Assembly (NCBI GenBank): GCA_959347345.1
Contig: OY365738.1
Span: forward strand, 2,008,501-2,072,500
Reading direction: 5' to 3'
Source of the DNA: an uncultured Amylibacter sp.
Lineage (GTDB): Bacteria; Pseudomonadota; Alphaproteobacteria; Rhodobacterales; Rhodobacteraceae
DNA length: 64,000 nucleotides
Below, one piece after another: positions 43,301 to 48,502 of the stretch; position 1 is the first letter of the stretch; each line of letters opens with the position of its first letter. The position numbers and the translations under genes are program-made. The notes beneath the pieces were generated by a model that made no database searches, was not told the DNA's origin, and saw nothing but the letters and a program-made list of their open reading frames with translations.

Positions 43301-46283
43301 GATAACGGGCAAGGTTCATTTTGCTGATTTTATGAATGATATCCAAACGGACATTGCTAACGATGATGCGAATGGTTCTTTATCAGGGCTTATCAGCCCG
43401 CAGGGCGCGATTGCCGTGTTTATCAGTAAAGCAACGGGTGATATGGGCTATGCTGGCGGGTTTATTGCCACGCACTCGGTTGATATTTGTAAGGCGGATG
43501 TTTTTGATGCGGCATGTCCTGTTCGCACAAGTATCTCCGCGGTAAGGGCGTTCTGCATGAATATAACCGACAACGCCGGTACAAATCCGTTTAATGGCGG
43601 GTGTAGCCTGCGGTTTGACCTGAATACTGTGGCAACTGCCCAAAGGGATGCGTGTTTGAATTTTGCCACCTTCCCCGATGAGTCTTGCCAAACGCTTGCT
43701 TCGGTTAGGACGGCTTGCTTGGGCGACCCCTTTACCAATGCTGGGTGCGCGGCCCGTAATGACTATGCTGCGATTGCAGGTGTGTATTGTGCGACCCCTG
43801 CGGGTATTGCCAACACCGCCAATTGCCCGAATGCAAATTCTGGTAAGTGGGTGGCGAGCTTTACAGGCGAAAAGGAATTAAATACCAACCCAGACACCAC
43901 CGACGCCAAAAACGAATTTTTGCAAATCGCGGTTAAAAGGATTTCTACAACAGAAACGACAGCGGGGGAGAATGGCGTGGAGGGCGACCCAACCCCAACC
44001 CCGACCACTTTGGATTTCAGCGCGTTCTCTTATGGTGGTGAATCATTCGTTGCCAATCACGGCTTGGCGTATTTTAGCGGATATCAAGACGATATTCTGT
44101 ATCACTACGCTGGGATTTTTGGCACGACTGATTTGGGTTTGCCGATAGCTATAAACACAAATCCATCCGTAATGTGGGATGGGATGTTAAAAATTAATGG
44201 CGCGGATGCGACTTTTGATTTGACTGTGGTATTTAACGGCTCTAATAACACTGTTAAAGGCTTTATTGCAAATGTAATTGACACAAAGGATTTGCTTATC
44301 GCTGGGGAATTTGACGCAAAAGGCGTTATAACGGGCGATGTTCATTTTGATGTATTTGCCGATGAGACAACACCCGCGACCCCTGATACCTTTAATGGCG
44401 AGCTATCAGGGCTTATTGGCGTGGATGGCGCGGTTGCCGTGTTTATCAGTACTGCCACGGGCACGGATGGCTATGCGGGCGGGTTTATTGCCACACCCTC
44501 GGTTGCCATTTGTAAGGCGGATGTTTTTGATACGGCATGCCCTGTTCATACAAGTATCCCTGCGATAAACGTGTTCTGCACGAATGCGACCGACAACGCG
44601 GGTGAAAATCCGTTTAAGACGGGATGTAGCCAAGCATCAAACGCGGGTGCTGTGGCAACCGCCCAGAGGGATGCGTGTTTGGGTTTTGCCACCTTCCCCC
44701 ATGTGAGTTGCCAAACGCTTAGTTTGGTTAGGACGGCTTGTGCTGCCGACCCCTTTACCAATGCCGTGTGCGCAACCCGTAATGACTATGACACGATTGT
44801 GGCTACGTATTGTGCGACCCCTGCGGGTATTGCCAACCCCACCGAATGCCCGAATGCAAATTCTGGTAGGTGGGTGGCGAGTCGTACAGACCTGAATACC
44901 GATCCCGCCACCACCGACGCCAAAAACGAATTTTTGCAAATCGCGGATAAAACGATTAGTACAACAGGAACGACAAAAGAGGCTGATGGTGCGGGCGGTC
45001 CCCCAGAAATGAGAACACTGAACCTTAGCGAGCTTGACGCATTATTCAGTGCCGATGACGGCTTGGCGTATTTTAGCGGATATCAAGGTGCTGATTTGCA
45101 TCACTACGCTGGGATTTTTGGCACGAGTGATTTGGGTGCGCCGATAACCGAGGATGGCTTCCGCGCAGATTGGACTGGGATGTTAAGCATTAATGGCACG
45201 AACAAGGAACTTACCTTGACTGTGGCATTTAGCGGTTCTGACCGTACTGTTGATGGGTTTGTTATAGATGCAATTGGCGCAAAGGATTTGCTTATTGATG
45301 GGGACTTTGGCGCAAACGGTGTGATAACTGGCAAGGTTCATTATGCTGAATTTACCAATGAGGCAACCCCCGAGACCCCTGCACCCTTTAATGGTACTCT
45401 ATCAGGGCTTATTGGCGTGGATGGCGCGGTTGCCGTGTTTACCAGTACTGCAACAGGCACGGATGGCTATGCTGGCGGGTTTGTTGCCGCACCAGAACCT
45501 CAGGTGAATTTTGCCGATTGGACGGGCAGTTTTGCTGGCGGGTTTAATAATGCCAGAATTCTGCTGGATACAGGGGTGGATGCCACTGGATTTGTTGCTG
45601 ATACGACAAGTTTTATTACATTAAACGATGCCGATGAGATTGTCCTGAGCAACCAGACTATTACTGACCCGACTATTTTGCGTTTGGATAGTGCGGCTAC
45701 AGACGGGGAATATGGTTATGAAAGCGGTGTTGCGTTTTGGAAAGGCATGGCTGGCGCGTCTGGTTCGGAGGTTTCGCAAAGCTATGCTGGTTTGCTGGTC
45801 GGTACGGATTTGGGCGCGCCCCTGACGGATGATAATAACAAGGCTGGGGTTTGGACGGGGAAAATATCAGGTATAACCAATGGCGATACTTTTACCGATG
45901 CGGAAGTAAAATTTCTGGTTACGTTTGACACTTCTTTGATAAATCATGTCGGGACGATTACAAGTATTCGCAATAAAACTGATTATACTTATGATGCGGG
46001 TGCGACTGCGACTGGGTCATTTCGTGTGCCTGTAATCGATACCAATGACAGCATGTCCTATAGCAACCAATTTAACTTCTCTGGTCTTTTTAATGAGCAG
46101 GGTGTGATTAGGGGGGGTGTGAATCATGACAATGGCAGCCCTCGGGCTGTTGGAATCTCCAGCGGTACATTCAATGGTTTGATTGGCGTAAACGGCGCGG
46201 TTGGCGTATTCAAAAGCAATAATAGTGGTCAATCGTACGATTTCATCGGCGGGTTTGTCGTAACCCCCCCTGCTGGTAATTAA
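25329..46283 (+). CDS. Giant 6984-residue lipoprotein: 14 TbpB-like barrel domains interspersed with Cys-rich repeats
   Basis: This unbroken 20.9-kb frame has a 29-residue N-terminal extension, then MGKYLLPLLAGLFILAAC, a lipoprotein signal with lipidated Cys47, then a low-complexity GGGGAAPTT spacer. Two modules follow. The first is a Cys-rich unit of the form C-x4-PF-x3-C ... R-x3-C ... C, repeated dozens of times. The second is a ~200-240-residue barrel-like unit running YVEG, HYAGxLSGTDLGAP, LEVNFG, GxFTDxGVIYG, G(S/T)LTGLIGxxGAVGVF and YAGGFVA. It occurs fourteen times, its GLIG-type motif falling near 27.4, 28.5, 29.5, 30.6, 32.6, 34.9, 37.5, 39.8, 41.4, 42.2, 43.4, 44.4, 45.4 and 46.2 kb. 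The final barrel ends the protein. The order of motifs resembles TbpB/factor-H-binding-protein barrels; that is inference. A surface-exposed, disulfide-rich binding protein is likely. Confidence 0.93.
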   Translation: MNTNTNTQTDTKTIHMSLQTAHFFPHFFKMGKYLLPLLAGLFILAACGGGGAAPTTVEPTPTTGICETNLFDTRCNAPDVETKRNEKIVECFTGDAVGTATCKDAREANTCLEDPFDEACTADTVDAAFAIHLEPAKTARAIFCRQGNNVNNAELCGNAVTSLCPADPFDTICGANVAARQTFCRSAITDDRCTTTISTFCATITAGNFADVLCGTPASAAVRGAYCVGLSTNRPSGCGDDATEGSLIRAYCEGGGAALSDTANCATSLANACLTQPFGDYCTSDANIRAQAVMCRANTNGINSCDATITAICAGKTDGGNAIDATPLDSLCAGGTYDEVRQTACDGQDVTNPANEDCAPVIRSLCTAEPFNPSAGIDTAKFDCAGSATYDNARNDRNTFCRTAPTHGTCTRAVEASCGTPTAPTLSNIIFDDLCDVGYDDAREKVCGATPKDVTLPEGCGSELTEGYLVDYCKTPAGAANNIHCPVRYEASGVRAERWQTDAVDATNENPLKIIPAGEANKDDALTNFIVGGEEGLGFVADGTIITQILRDNRDNGGRNDIRLNAVTNNNEDEKSGFGYTRILRGDVASTTFRNKTYVGLLSGTDVGAPIHDNTKTGVWIARLTFLLDSVAFSSPSTFNLDVNFGDRTLKTRANSRPWVNSDGSRTLGIDGKFTNAGVLYGTTDFYVGVGSTTSSGRGTISGLIGVDGAVGVFASDTLASNAYAGGFVATLGGCTAYPFNAACTSDVDIQAQAIACRGDIMTNGAGGCDATARVICVDGTIGSGGAITANILDPLCQAVSAVDDHLVIACNVDTTDTGDFAFCPARIASLCPATGPRNPECLEPTRTGNVDFALWRWNPADTNGTDDLDILSEIGQDDPPVNYVEGAERDLLNRGFLLDDTGLAVKTGVVAVDRNLDLSDLGVSGNIAEKSGVALYRVTFDEFEGASKIRHYAGIWPGTDLGAPLRADTNTNTTWKASATLFLGNTIQGDNLDFTLEVNFSGNTIKTTNNNPILITHGANVDSGHLTIDGKFTALGVIYGRSEFAWATDAGDVDLNGGVSTGSLTGLIGEYGAVGAFISDGDATAGTYVGGFIALNPNACDATPFSDFCKSTTAYDTVRFQACIDDVTDAGNFAGCPAFVAELCPISGARHPDCPAQVQTGNADFIRWKQDATDATNTNTLTILDKLTGTSDPEFSYVEGRADGLERGNDYLTTEQKSEGFFIGRGSFDDYHQILRLSDLAGSEDTASGVAFRETVIRDNRSLPFDRKYYAGLLSGTNLGAPISASTDLGTPVSAENPMIAIWDARLEVTDLSTLFKANFKLEVNFGNKTIRTREDENDPAVPLATTSTSITIDSFNIKGTFTEDGVIYGKTELKRRRGGVTPLTSEGTLTGLIGERGAVGVFFANDKTKDDAGVYVGGFVAVPRYCEFYPFANSCDTDEDIREQLERCRDDINTNGVGGCNATLDIICRDGTINNGNGGAIAADNPFADPLCTSSSRFDDALIIACNADITDTGKFSTCPTLLSNLCPNSGNRNANCPPRTLTDNVVDFARWIIQPVVANGTEELTVLSEVGNDDPLVSYVEAGKTTINRGVVLNPNGSPRGGFDAVFLTLGNFSSGFDKTSGFSLERVAYNGFTGDFINISGIGRAKYYAGIFSTTDVGAPLTAENSTEAIWDAKFSLINHHNNRHLVNRTAGDFSLEVNFGDKTIKTRAADAVRLDFGGIIGNIIIDGEFTDVGVIYGKSELVLTGAGVAGTRAVSNGSLTGLIGVGGAVGVFISDGDVSDAGPYVGGFVARNPQPCLDTPFDGHCRETPGIFLARANMCNENMEVNGVDGCNDTIVDVCSDTDGSGSAINPFHAICGVDATYDESRSLSCANNRNGYGDKCMTRTTQVCEAANDNNPLDVICAGLTYDVQRQALCAGDSVDNPSIVGCAPVIADFCGDNPFNNAQSAGDAKFDCNGSDTYHLTRRAVCVVDNQRQFVNPNYDCTDTIRQTCTTDPNGDSEFSVFLPLCTNPSDSNFKEYEQVRLDFCVDNLASTNGFSDGSDVGYTCEGFIVDDCEIDPFEDKCYILEYRDFGRFNACSSSDLVTDLEGAPPANCNRPELSGKICGTVDTLGTDPFAPICAVPEAVVAGFVLLDVQRAFCRDGANINGRACADTVTDFCDVAEGRDLFDDLCNTGNRAGDYHNYRVFACQVTDANTAVNSECGTIVSTNCTGVPETDSPACPVGGTLPAAAEWAYTARNADNTTRLRVLDEVGLGDADTNYVQGNATELNLGVLLEDNGDKKANVSLSKGSLSITDLDNVGVDAGDATGGVAFIGVAFNEFTTTNKVKHYAGLLDNIDLGAPLADSTANGIWNARFSAIVKEAVHTDIDTSIVINFDTRSLTTNDEDLVTLSNSKGSISIAGKFTDVGVIYGTSSWTSTSGAESATGSVTGLIGAKGAIGAFVSSGESTNDEEYAGGFVAAPVTVCVGLDAFTNSLCDGPVGKAGRIAHAATCRTTDCPEFVVGNAGPTISACTHSTNGNPHQTGCESDNFDAERIARNAMCIGSVASYDAMVCGAALTSCLGTGTDSNCGQLVGAYCDANAGDNRCTDDESVIEAIVCRDSVFDPLCNTGYDEERQTACAGQNIDTLMEGDRCKPVIAALCDADPFAIAAGAGTTTFNCNEADTYIEQRQIACAGENIAELSEGDRCLPVITALCNSNPFDNAKAGLGGTIFDCTAGDTYLPERLVACKDNIDVNGMGGCDTTISDTCTADAFDSFCFDRDNDGNYGNYETARISYCQARVFRTDGFTNDTPDSKICADFVSTCPTTPFDDKCKIVDNYASDRLGFCSGTLDDLTAAYGTLANCNTVDLVSVICDTGDVLAINPFAPICSDPTAIAIIDNFDLVAVQQGFCRDGANINKGDCADTITNFCDVASGANLFDDLCNTGDTAVNYTDYRVAACQVDDANTLVNSECGNILSTHCTNGNSPACAPAEGTLPTSVWLYTAPNKDDTGRLKILAEIGLDDAYTNYVQGNATGLNLGVLLKGDKTRKDGVVGSETVLSINHLDNVDARAEGSVAFTSISYASLTESFTQNPVGSRRRYYAGLLDNVDLGGPLPETTVNGIWNARFYATISEAVQIDIETSMVVNFGAKTIKTRDVDDDYGLADPVTLSGGAGSIVIAGEFTDAGVIFGTSSWIFGDRTSAGTVTGLIGKYGAIGAFVSDGKNSSDDVRAEYAGGFVAAPVDCSENGTPFHRLCVDNEIKQEAFCDADVARVFDPDCAPYTETAEKTMFAETCRMKPRTAGCDRVIVDSPRLTVNDCTDIYTGNPYQTECGAGEFATIFAAERTARTLTCKGNDVYNASQCSYVLGNCFDSITDTGCYMVVKAACDTNLDGRCVEEVPKTCGPDPFNIICGNDYAEQREIVCDGQVIDMLMEGDRCAPVIAALCDADPFATAAGTGTTTTFNCNEADSYLGARQSECAGQDIANPDGRCMSILSTLCTANPFATAAGVGAMTIDCTVGDTYKMARETACRANPNADGDSCVTVFTTIETNDCIRSPGRLACDAKVREPACPSFPTRNDLTCAAVIAARCRLDPLNSRAGVGTKKYDCANYRVLPNYDPNNVTPLVKMQQDALVESIRAEFEALREARVALCKNPANSEDPLCLVPTTAAFIATCASNPFDTRCESFGDQYGTERANRITNCLTDASPPECAYQEVRAELLTSCNGIVDNSRPAAPGCVLVTAEFCPTAVGADVFNSACDADYTIQQVAACVADVGVDGRCDDLITNNCPEDSTKPECARKITTAVWENYAVSFDNVIGVGSASNSEGFTNALNDPNNLSRLTVLDEVGADDPVFNYVKADADGLELGVVLDENDNLQPYATINERVLKLYDAGTHEDTTSGVAFALINYGGFTYDSVNARQRFYAGILSGTDLGGPITNTTQGFVEWKGKFGVIFTGRYYTKDFTLNIDFSSKRFFAEDRHKSPESGITEFLRLDGSFNDAGVMYGASHMQWIYDRSITVHQNCEQNEVTPATDNNPAIYNLSCTPDSNPELGSVFLTPGGVGAFYISTGSLTGLIGERGAVGVFVSDDAQNAAGPYVGGFVVDNPDVSPDCSAATGKPFDVLLCPNASVVRRDLCINRDFPEGVNFESNCNTPELWVLICSRSIVPSFCTEDERYDYTRQLACGGQDVNNPDQPLCVPVIEKLCTADPFNPSAGPGANKLDCLSANSGAVVQARNTRIALCLDEATDDDPLCAQTGVPAVLATCAADPLDAVCTDIAEHYTQERETRLETCRMDATMRAGVKCDNALPTICAASDTPFSDLCVNNDTARIAAVDSCLVPATADADVCNTIVSGARSVKYCIANPYKARCSQPAFYAARAVICESEATSFTAGCLSDSDFTSNYRPIDVTDVRRANLITRCTDSNTDNDEGCHTIAARTARADLIKTCAGKEDATGCNTVIANGTTLLACIKNPFLADCSGNTIASALANSPDAVMMRDALVTRCGDSGMDSTGCDTPVGTLTIAGCAMDRADLACSGGVFDAYIVFDCTIPANVFKPRCQGGIDETVITARAKLALSCAVADTGTGCDTIVSGALTVKNCNDTPFVAGCEDVAFANARFEVCKTDSSNAACNVAVGQGVTNYITVNATDTRLDDAIYKTDNSVTTEIDESVAVNSEGVAIANDINTPIDESKALIDGVYAGGLTLAGIDTAGAATSGFAFAYIPTGRGGSDGTDRYYAGLLSGTDVGAEITADAMWHGKIAIVSGLNGSILTEQADFILDINFANKTLTSGDIAVPRLGGFFAIDGKFAGKVIYGATSLRDGLRNGVSSIGSVTGLIGQNGAVGAFISNGSGALVNTFGEYAGGFVASSTAPAPAPVDCSDPTNPDPACDNPNDVSLCMAYNLADLKNPDGNDGLNPAQIQSRMIAQNQCIPVLERLEARELGCANPTVLNDENHACATVITQVCSVSYNLFKTAAGTGDTKFDCLSVTRYDDRRKQICRSPAYRSTISACGDIIVDICTNDDPFTQTTGRNPTNLCNSSYDDARKTACMGLVSRDTIAPQKCFNTIEQVCNDNPFDENFCYATHFDYTAKRMFACYADMNAGGMDPNDIPAGEAGVCNALIATNCPAEGGSPHAECRSMRFTQWADDVNADDSDSAVASIPAIETKTARILLGRANGLDTKTNVTSILAPEFVVRLGLSRSDADYTSGIAVFSATTTNGTIGHYAGILSGTNVGAPITDDSNAVAEWRGDFAWVSDDGARVKRAYGFRLNVNYDAATISTPTDFLITDPLTDKRVTDALGHVPGYANTDSLSLDAFWNINGILIGTTTLCSRFIPAIGDILDNCVDESKGTLTGMIGNRGAVGVFASNDEQPLAYAGGFIAKPTAPPAVVALPDQIPATAITWIGKAPNALAEGDFTRSSVRYESRFIIGGEDGFGLNEGGSYEDLNYSLSTPTLDDDVSEFVLRLDKDAAQDSPEYKSGVVFFHGNIGGTNSERFFTGLLSGTTVGANLLQRERYAVGEKSVATAIWGGVIGARFGHHSSTEVGRSQDGINIDGDFYVTDRNFQIEINFEASTIKTPEGRGKGAFYAADLRLDGRFDRNGIMSGTVTTAPKSDETFVVEDSRLSHGDGTFTGIIGRDAAIGVFKANKGNTGLGNSGYAGGFFATPCTVDIFNLTCADRDDPVARTAYCNDIDANRAANPFNVGCNNEVGIEIIRRNACVKNEDVDTRCPDLIVAFCLDATSNTGSNPFNDVCARFEEDPLHTDNLTIARNNACLDFGTEATAACAARVVQIGKCTPADPYAYVGCNTAANINDEHRRAYCLTDAGSKNPACPNANSGNWVASFTDDDELTINPNTTEPTNEFLQIADKTISTAETTLASGDAGGEAPTPTTLDFGEFSYGGLSLSANDGLAYFNGYQSSTLHYYAGIFGSTDLGAPIDVDTNVIWSGMLSINGTDATFQLGVVFDSTGGTDNTVKGFITNPIDANPNDLLIAGTFDANGVITGKVHFADFMNDIQTDIANDDANGSLSGLISPQGAIAVFISKATGDMGYAGGFIATHSVDICKADVFDAACPVRTSISAVRAFCMNITDNAGTNPFNGGCSLRFDLNTVATAQRDACLNFATFPDESCQTLASVRTACLGDPFTNAGCAARNDYAAIAGVYCATPAGIANTANCPNANSGKWVASFTGEKELNTNPDTTDAKNEFLQIAVKRISTTETTAGENGVEGDPTPTPTTLDFSAFSYGGESFVANHGLAYFSGYQDDILYHYAGIFGTTDLGLPIAINTNPSVMWDGMLKINGADATFDLTVVFNGSNNTVKGFIANVIDTKDLLIAGEFDAKGVITGDVHFDVFADETTPATPDTFNGELSGLIGVDGAVAVFISTATGTDGYAGGFIATPSVAICKADVFDTACPVHTSIPAINVFCTNATDNAGENPFKTGCSQASNAGAVATAQRDACLGFATFPHVSCQTLSLVRTACAADPFTNAVCATRNDYDTIVATYCATPAGIANPTECPNANSGRWVASRTDLNTDPATTDAKNEFLQIADKTISTTGTTKEADGAGGPPEMRTLNLSELDALFSADDGLAYFSGYQGADLHHYAGIFGTSDLGAPITEDGFRADWTGMLSINGTNKELTLTVAFSGSDRTVDGFVIDAIGAKDLLIDGDFGANGVITGKVHYAEFTNEATPETPAPFNGTLSGLIGVDGAVAVFTSTATGTDGYAGGFVAAPEPQVNFADWTGSFAGGFNNARILLDTGVDATGFVADTTSFITLNDADEIVLSNQTITDPTILRLDSAATDGEYGYESGVAFWKGMAGASGSEVSQSYAGLLVGTDLGAPLTDDNNKAGVWTGKISGITNGDTFTDAEVKFLVTFDTSLINHVGTITSIRNKTDYTYDAGATATGSFRVPVIDTNDSMSYSNQFNFSGLFNEQGVIRGGVNHDNGSPRAVGISSGTFNGLIGVNGAVGVFKSNNSGQSYDFIGGFVVTPPAGN
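31410..35900 (+). repeat. Tandem duplication of a ~2.3-kb block inside the giant gene
   Basis: Protein segments from about 31.41-33.65 kb and 33.66-35.9 kb match in order: DPFAPIC, FCRDGANIN, NLFDDLCNTG or DLFDDLCNTG, NSECG, TNYVQGNAT, barrels five and six, then LMEGDRC and VIAALCDADPFA. Offsets between matched points are about 2.25-2.4 kb. Divergence is substantial, so this is not a recent event. Confidence 0.75.
42793..45492 (+). repeat. Three ~1.02-kb tandem units near the 3' end of the giant gene
   Basis: The junction PNANSGxWVAS recurs at 42793, 43825 and 44848. Each copy is followed by a short barrel with FSGYQ or FNGYQ, HYAGIFG and GYAGGF, and the last two units are preceded by a Cys block starting ICKADVFD (43478 and 44499). 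Spacing is 1032 and 1023 bases. Nucleotide identity is visibly higher than between other repeats, indicating recent amplification. Confidence 0.8.
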
Positions 46284-46432
46284 TCCAAACTGGCATTTAA
46301 AATCTGTGGCAGAGGGCACGGATATATCCCATCGGCGTTCAAACCTCGGGGCATAAATCGGGGTATTTGTTCCTAAAACCCCATAAAAATAAGCCAATCC
46401 CCCCTATCATAAAAAATAAAGTGTTTTCCCTA

Positions 46433-46467
46433 TTGACACCCCGCGTGATTTTATGTTATCGGTCACA
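46433..46467 (+). promoter_or_regulatory. Promoter with LacI-type operator upstream of the sugar-acid operon
   Basis: A consensus -35 TTGACA (46433-46438) is followed 15 bases later by TGTTATCGGTCACA (46454-46467), which covers the -10 region. The 14-mer is a near-palindrome with central CG, the layout of LacI-family operators. The identical 14-mer occurs twice upstream of the transporter operon at 53.27-53.30 kb. Repression by the LacI-type protein encoded at 52.1-53.2 kb is the simplest reading. The surrounding gap 46284-46496 holds no gene. Confidence 0.72.
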
Positions 46468-46496
46468 TAAGAACTATTAATGGGGAACACACCGCT

Positions 46497-47453
46497 ATGC
46501 CACAATCCATGATGCTCGTTGAAAAGTGCAGCCATTGCATCAGTTGGTATAATATCGACACAAGGGCGCGGCAAGGGCGGCTTGCCCTGCCCGATTATCC
46601 GCACGAGTTCGTTGTCGATGCCGATTTGAAATACGCCTATGTCGGGCATTACGGGGTGCAAAATTCGGGGATTGAGGGATTGGATGGACGGTCTGTCCTT
46701 GTTATTGATATTGAAAAACAGGAAATCGCGCATACTTACGATTTGGGCGACCACGCTCGCCCGCACGGGATTGATTTGGATGAGTGCGGGCGGCTTTATG
46801 TGTTATCGGAATACTCGGCGCATCTGCTGGTAAAAGAAAACCCTCGCGCCTTTGATCAAGGCTGGGATTATATAACCTCAACGGGCGGACGCAAAAGCCA
46901 TCTGTTTGCTTTGCAAGGCGATGGACAACGCGCCTATTCTATGAATTTGGAGTCTGGCGATGTAACCGTTTTCAACCCCTATGATACCGCCGCTCCGATT
47001 TCCATTAAAACAGGGGAAAAGCCAGAAGGCCGATGCTTGCGCGAATCGGCGGGAATTCTTTACACCAGCCAAAGGATTTCAAACACGGTTGCCATTATTG
47101 ATACAAACACTTTACAAGTGACGCGCACCTTTCCAACACCGAACGACCCGTGCCGTGTTTATTACGATTCCAAGCGCAATCGTTTGGTGACTATGAATCA
47201 CTCTGGTGGCAGTTTTTCTGTGTTTGATGAGCAAACGGGGCAGATGCTCCATGAACAAAAAACCCCCGCCAACCCTTTGGCTTTGTGTATTGATGAGGCG
47301 CAGGATTTTGCCTATATCGCGATTGATTGCCAACAGGTGCAAAGGTTTAATCTGGATAGTTTTGAGGTGGTGCAAACTTTTGATACAGGCAAAGAACCTG
47401 ATGTGATGGTGATATTGCCCGATGGCTATTCGCGCAAATGGGGGATACATTGA
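46497..47453 (+). CDS. YncE-like beta-propeller protein
   Basis: This 318-residue protein is built of repeated four-stranded blades, visible as recurring VLVIDIEKQEI, VTVFNPYDT, VAIIDTNTLQVTRTF and FSVFDEQTGQML segments, the pattern of YncE/lactonase-type seven-bladed propellers. No signal peptide is apparent. It is first in the operon behind the LacI-type operator and its stop overlaps the next start (TGATG). Related propellers hydrolyse lactones or act as non-catalytic binding proteins; the role here is unproven, though a lactonase step would suit a sugar-acid pathway. Confidence 0.8.
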   Translation: MPQSMMLVEKCSHCISWYNIDTRARQGRLALPDYPHEFVVDADLKYAYVGHYGVQNSGIEGLDGRSVLVIDIEKQEIAHTYDLGDHARPHGIDLDECGRLYVLSEYSAHLLVKENPRAFDQGWDYITSTGGRKSHLFALQGDGQRAYSMNLESGDVTVFNPYDTAAPISIKTGEKPEGRCLRESAGILYTSQRISNTVAIIDTNTLQVTRTFPTPNDPCRVYYDSKRNRLVTMNHSGGSFSVFDEQTGQMLHEQKTPANPLALCIDEAQDFAYIAIDCQQVQRFNLDSFEVVQTFDTGKEPDVMVILPDGYSRKWGIH

Positions 47454-48502
47454 TGAAACCGTGTATTGCAATTATCGCGGGGGATCCGTCTGGCATAGGG
47501 GCAGAGCTGATTGCCAAATTACTGGCACAGGATGGAGTTTTGCCCGCCGCAAATATCGTGCTGATTGGTGATAGTCATCTTTGGCAACGCGGCGGCGAAC
47601 AGGCGGGTGCGCCGATTGTTCTTAATACAATAAACTGCCCCGATAAAATAACCGATAAAATAACCGATAAAATAACCGATAAAATAGCCGATAAAATAAC
47701 TGGGCTTTGCCATATTGACATGAACACGATAAATCCCCAAGAGGTTAAAATCGCCGAGGTAACGCAGGCTGGCGGTCATACCTCGTTGCGGTGTTTGGAT
47801 AAGGCGTTGGATTTGGCGGTTGCGGGGGCGGTTGACGCTGTATTGTTTGCTCCGTTTAATAAGGCGGCCATGACTTTGGCGGGTTTGAATGCAGAGGATG
47901 AACATAAATATATCGCGCGATATCTTGGCTTTGATGGCTATCATTCCGAAATAAATGTGCTGGATGATTTGATGACCACGCGGGTAACCAGCCATATTGG
48001 TCTGCGTGATGTTGCAAAAAATATCAATCAAGAGGCGATATTAAATGCTATAAATTTGGCTTATGATACCTTGTGCCGCGCTGGTAATCCGCGCCCGCGT
48101 ATTGCTGTTGCCGCATTAAATCCCCACGCTGGTGATAACGGAAAATTCGGGCGGGAGGAGATAGATATCCTGCAACCCGCCATTCATAAAGCCCAAGAAA
48201 AACAGATGGATGTAAGCGGACCTTGGCCGTCTGATACTGTGTTCCTCCGCGCTAAGCGGGGCGAAGTTGATGCGGTTGTGACGATGTATCATGACCAAGG
48301 GCAAATCGCGATAAAGCTGATGGGGTTTGAACGCGGTGTGACGGTTGCGGGCGGTTTGCCGATTCCCATAGCCACACCCGCGCACGGCACCGCGTTTGAT
48401 ATTGCTGGGCAAGGCAAAGCCAATGTTGGCGCAACCAGACAGGCGTTTGATTTGCTTGTACGTATGGGTAAAAATAATCACAAAATAGGAGAGTCACAAT
48501 GA
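47453..48502 (+). CDS. pdxA: PdxA-family 4-phospho-hydroxyacid dehydrogenase
   Basis: This 349-residue protein has PdxA signatures: [13 protein letters not shown] at the N-terminus, and the metal/phosphate motifs LNPHAGDNG and [12 protein letters not shown] near the C-terminus. Classical PdxA makes the pyridoxal precursor from 4-phosphohydroxy-L-threonine; PdxA2 paralogues oxidise phosphorylated four-carbon sugar acids. The catabolic operon context favours PdxA2, but the kinase that usually accompanies it is absent. I use the ATG overlapping the previous stop, with GGGGA upstream. A 12-bp repeat inserts five DKI(T/A) units near residues 63-82, at a point where family members have no such insert. 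Confidence 0.85.
   Translation: MKPCIAIIAGDPSGIGAELIAKLLAQDGVLPAANIVLIGDSHLWQRGGEQAGAPIVLNTINCPDKITDKITDKITDKIADKITGLCHIDMNTINPQEVKIAEVTQAGGHTSLRCLDKALDLAVAGAVDAVLFAPFNKAAMTLAGLNAEDEHKYIARYLGFDGYHSEINVLDDLMTTRVTSHIGLRDVAKNINQEAILNAINLAYDTLCRAGNPRPRIAVAALNPHAGDNGKFGREEIDILQPAIHKAQEKQMDVSGPWPSDTVFLRAKRGEVDAVVTMYHDQGQIAIKLMGFERGVTVAGGLPIPIATPAHGTAFDIAGQGKANVGATRQAFDLLVRMGKNNHKIGESQ
47640..47699 (+). repeat. Five 12-bp tandem repeats in the pdxA-like gene
   Basis: The unit CCGATAAAATAA (one copy with TAG) occurs five times in a row and encodes the tetrapeptide DKIT/DKIA. Because the unit is 12 bases, gain or loss of copies keeps the frame. Confidence 0.9.

Noticed and set aside
25380..46397. Numerous overlapping frames in the 25-46 kb region
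   Set aside because: All fall inside or opposite the single 6984-codon frame, whose repeat pattern and lipoprotein signal mark it as the real gene.
46284..46432. Terminator after the giant gene
   Set aside because: Only a weak GGGGT/ACCCC pairing without a T-run was seen.
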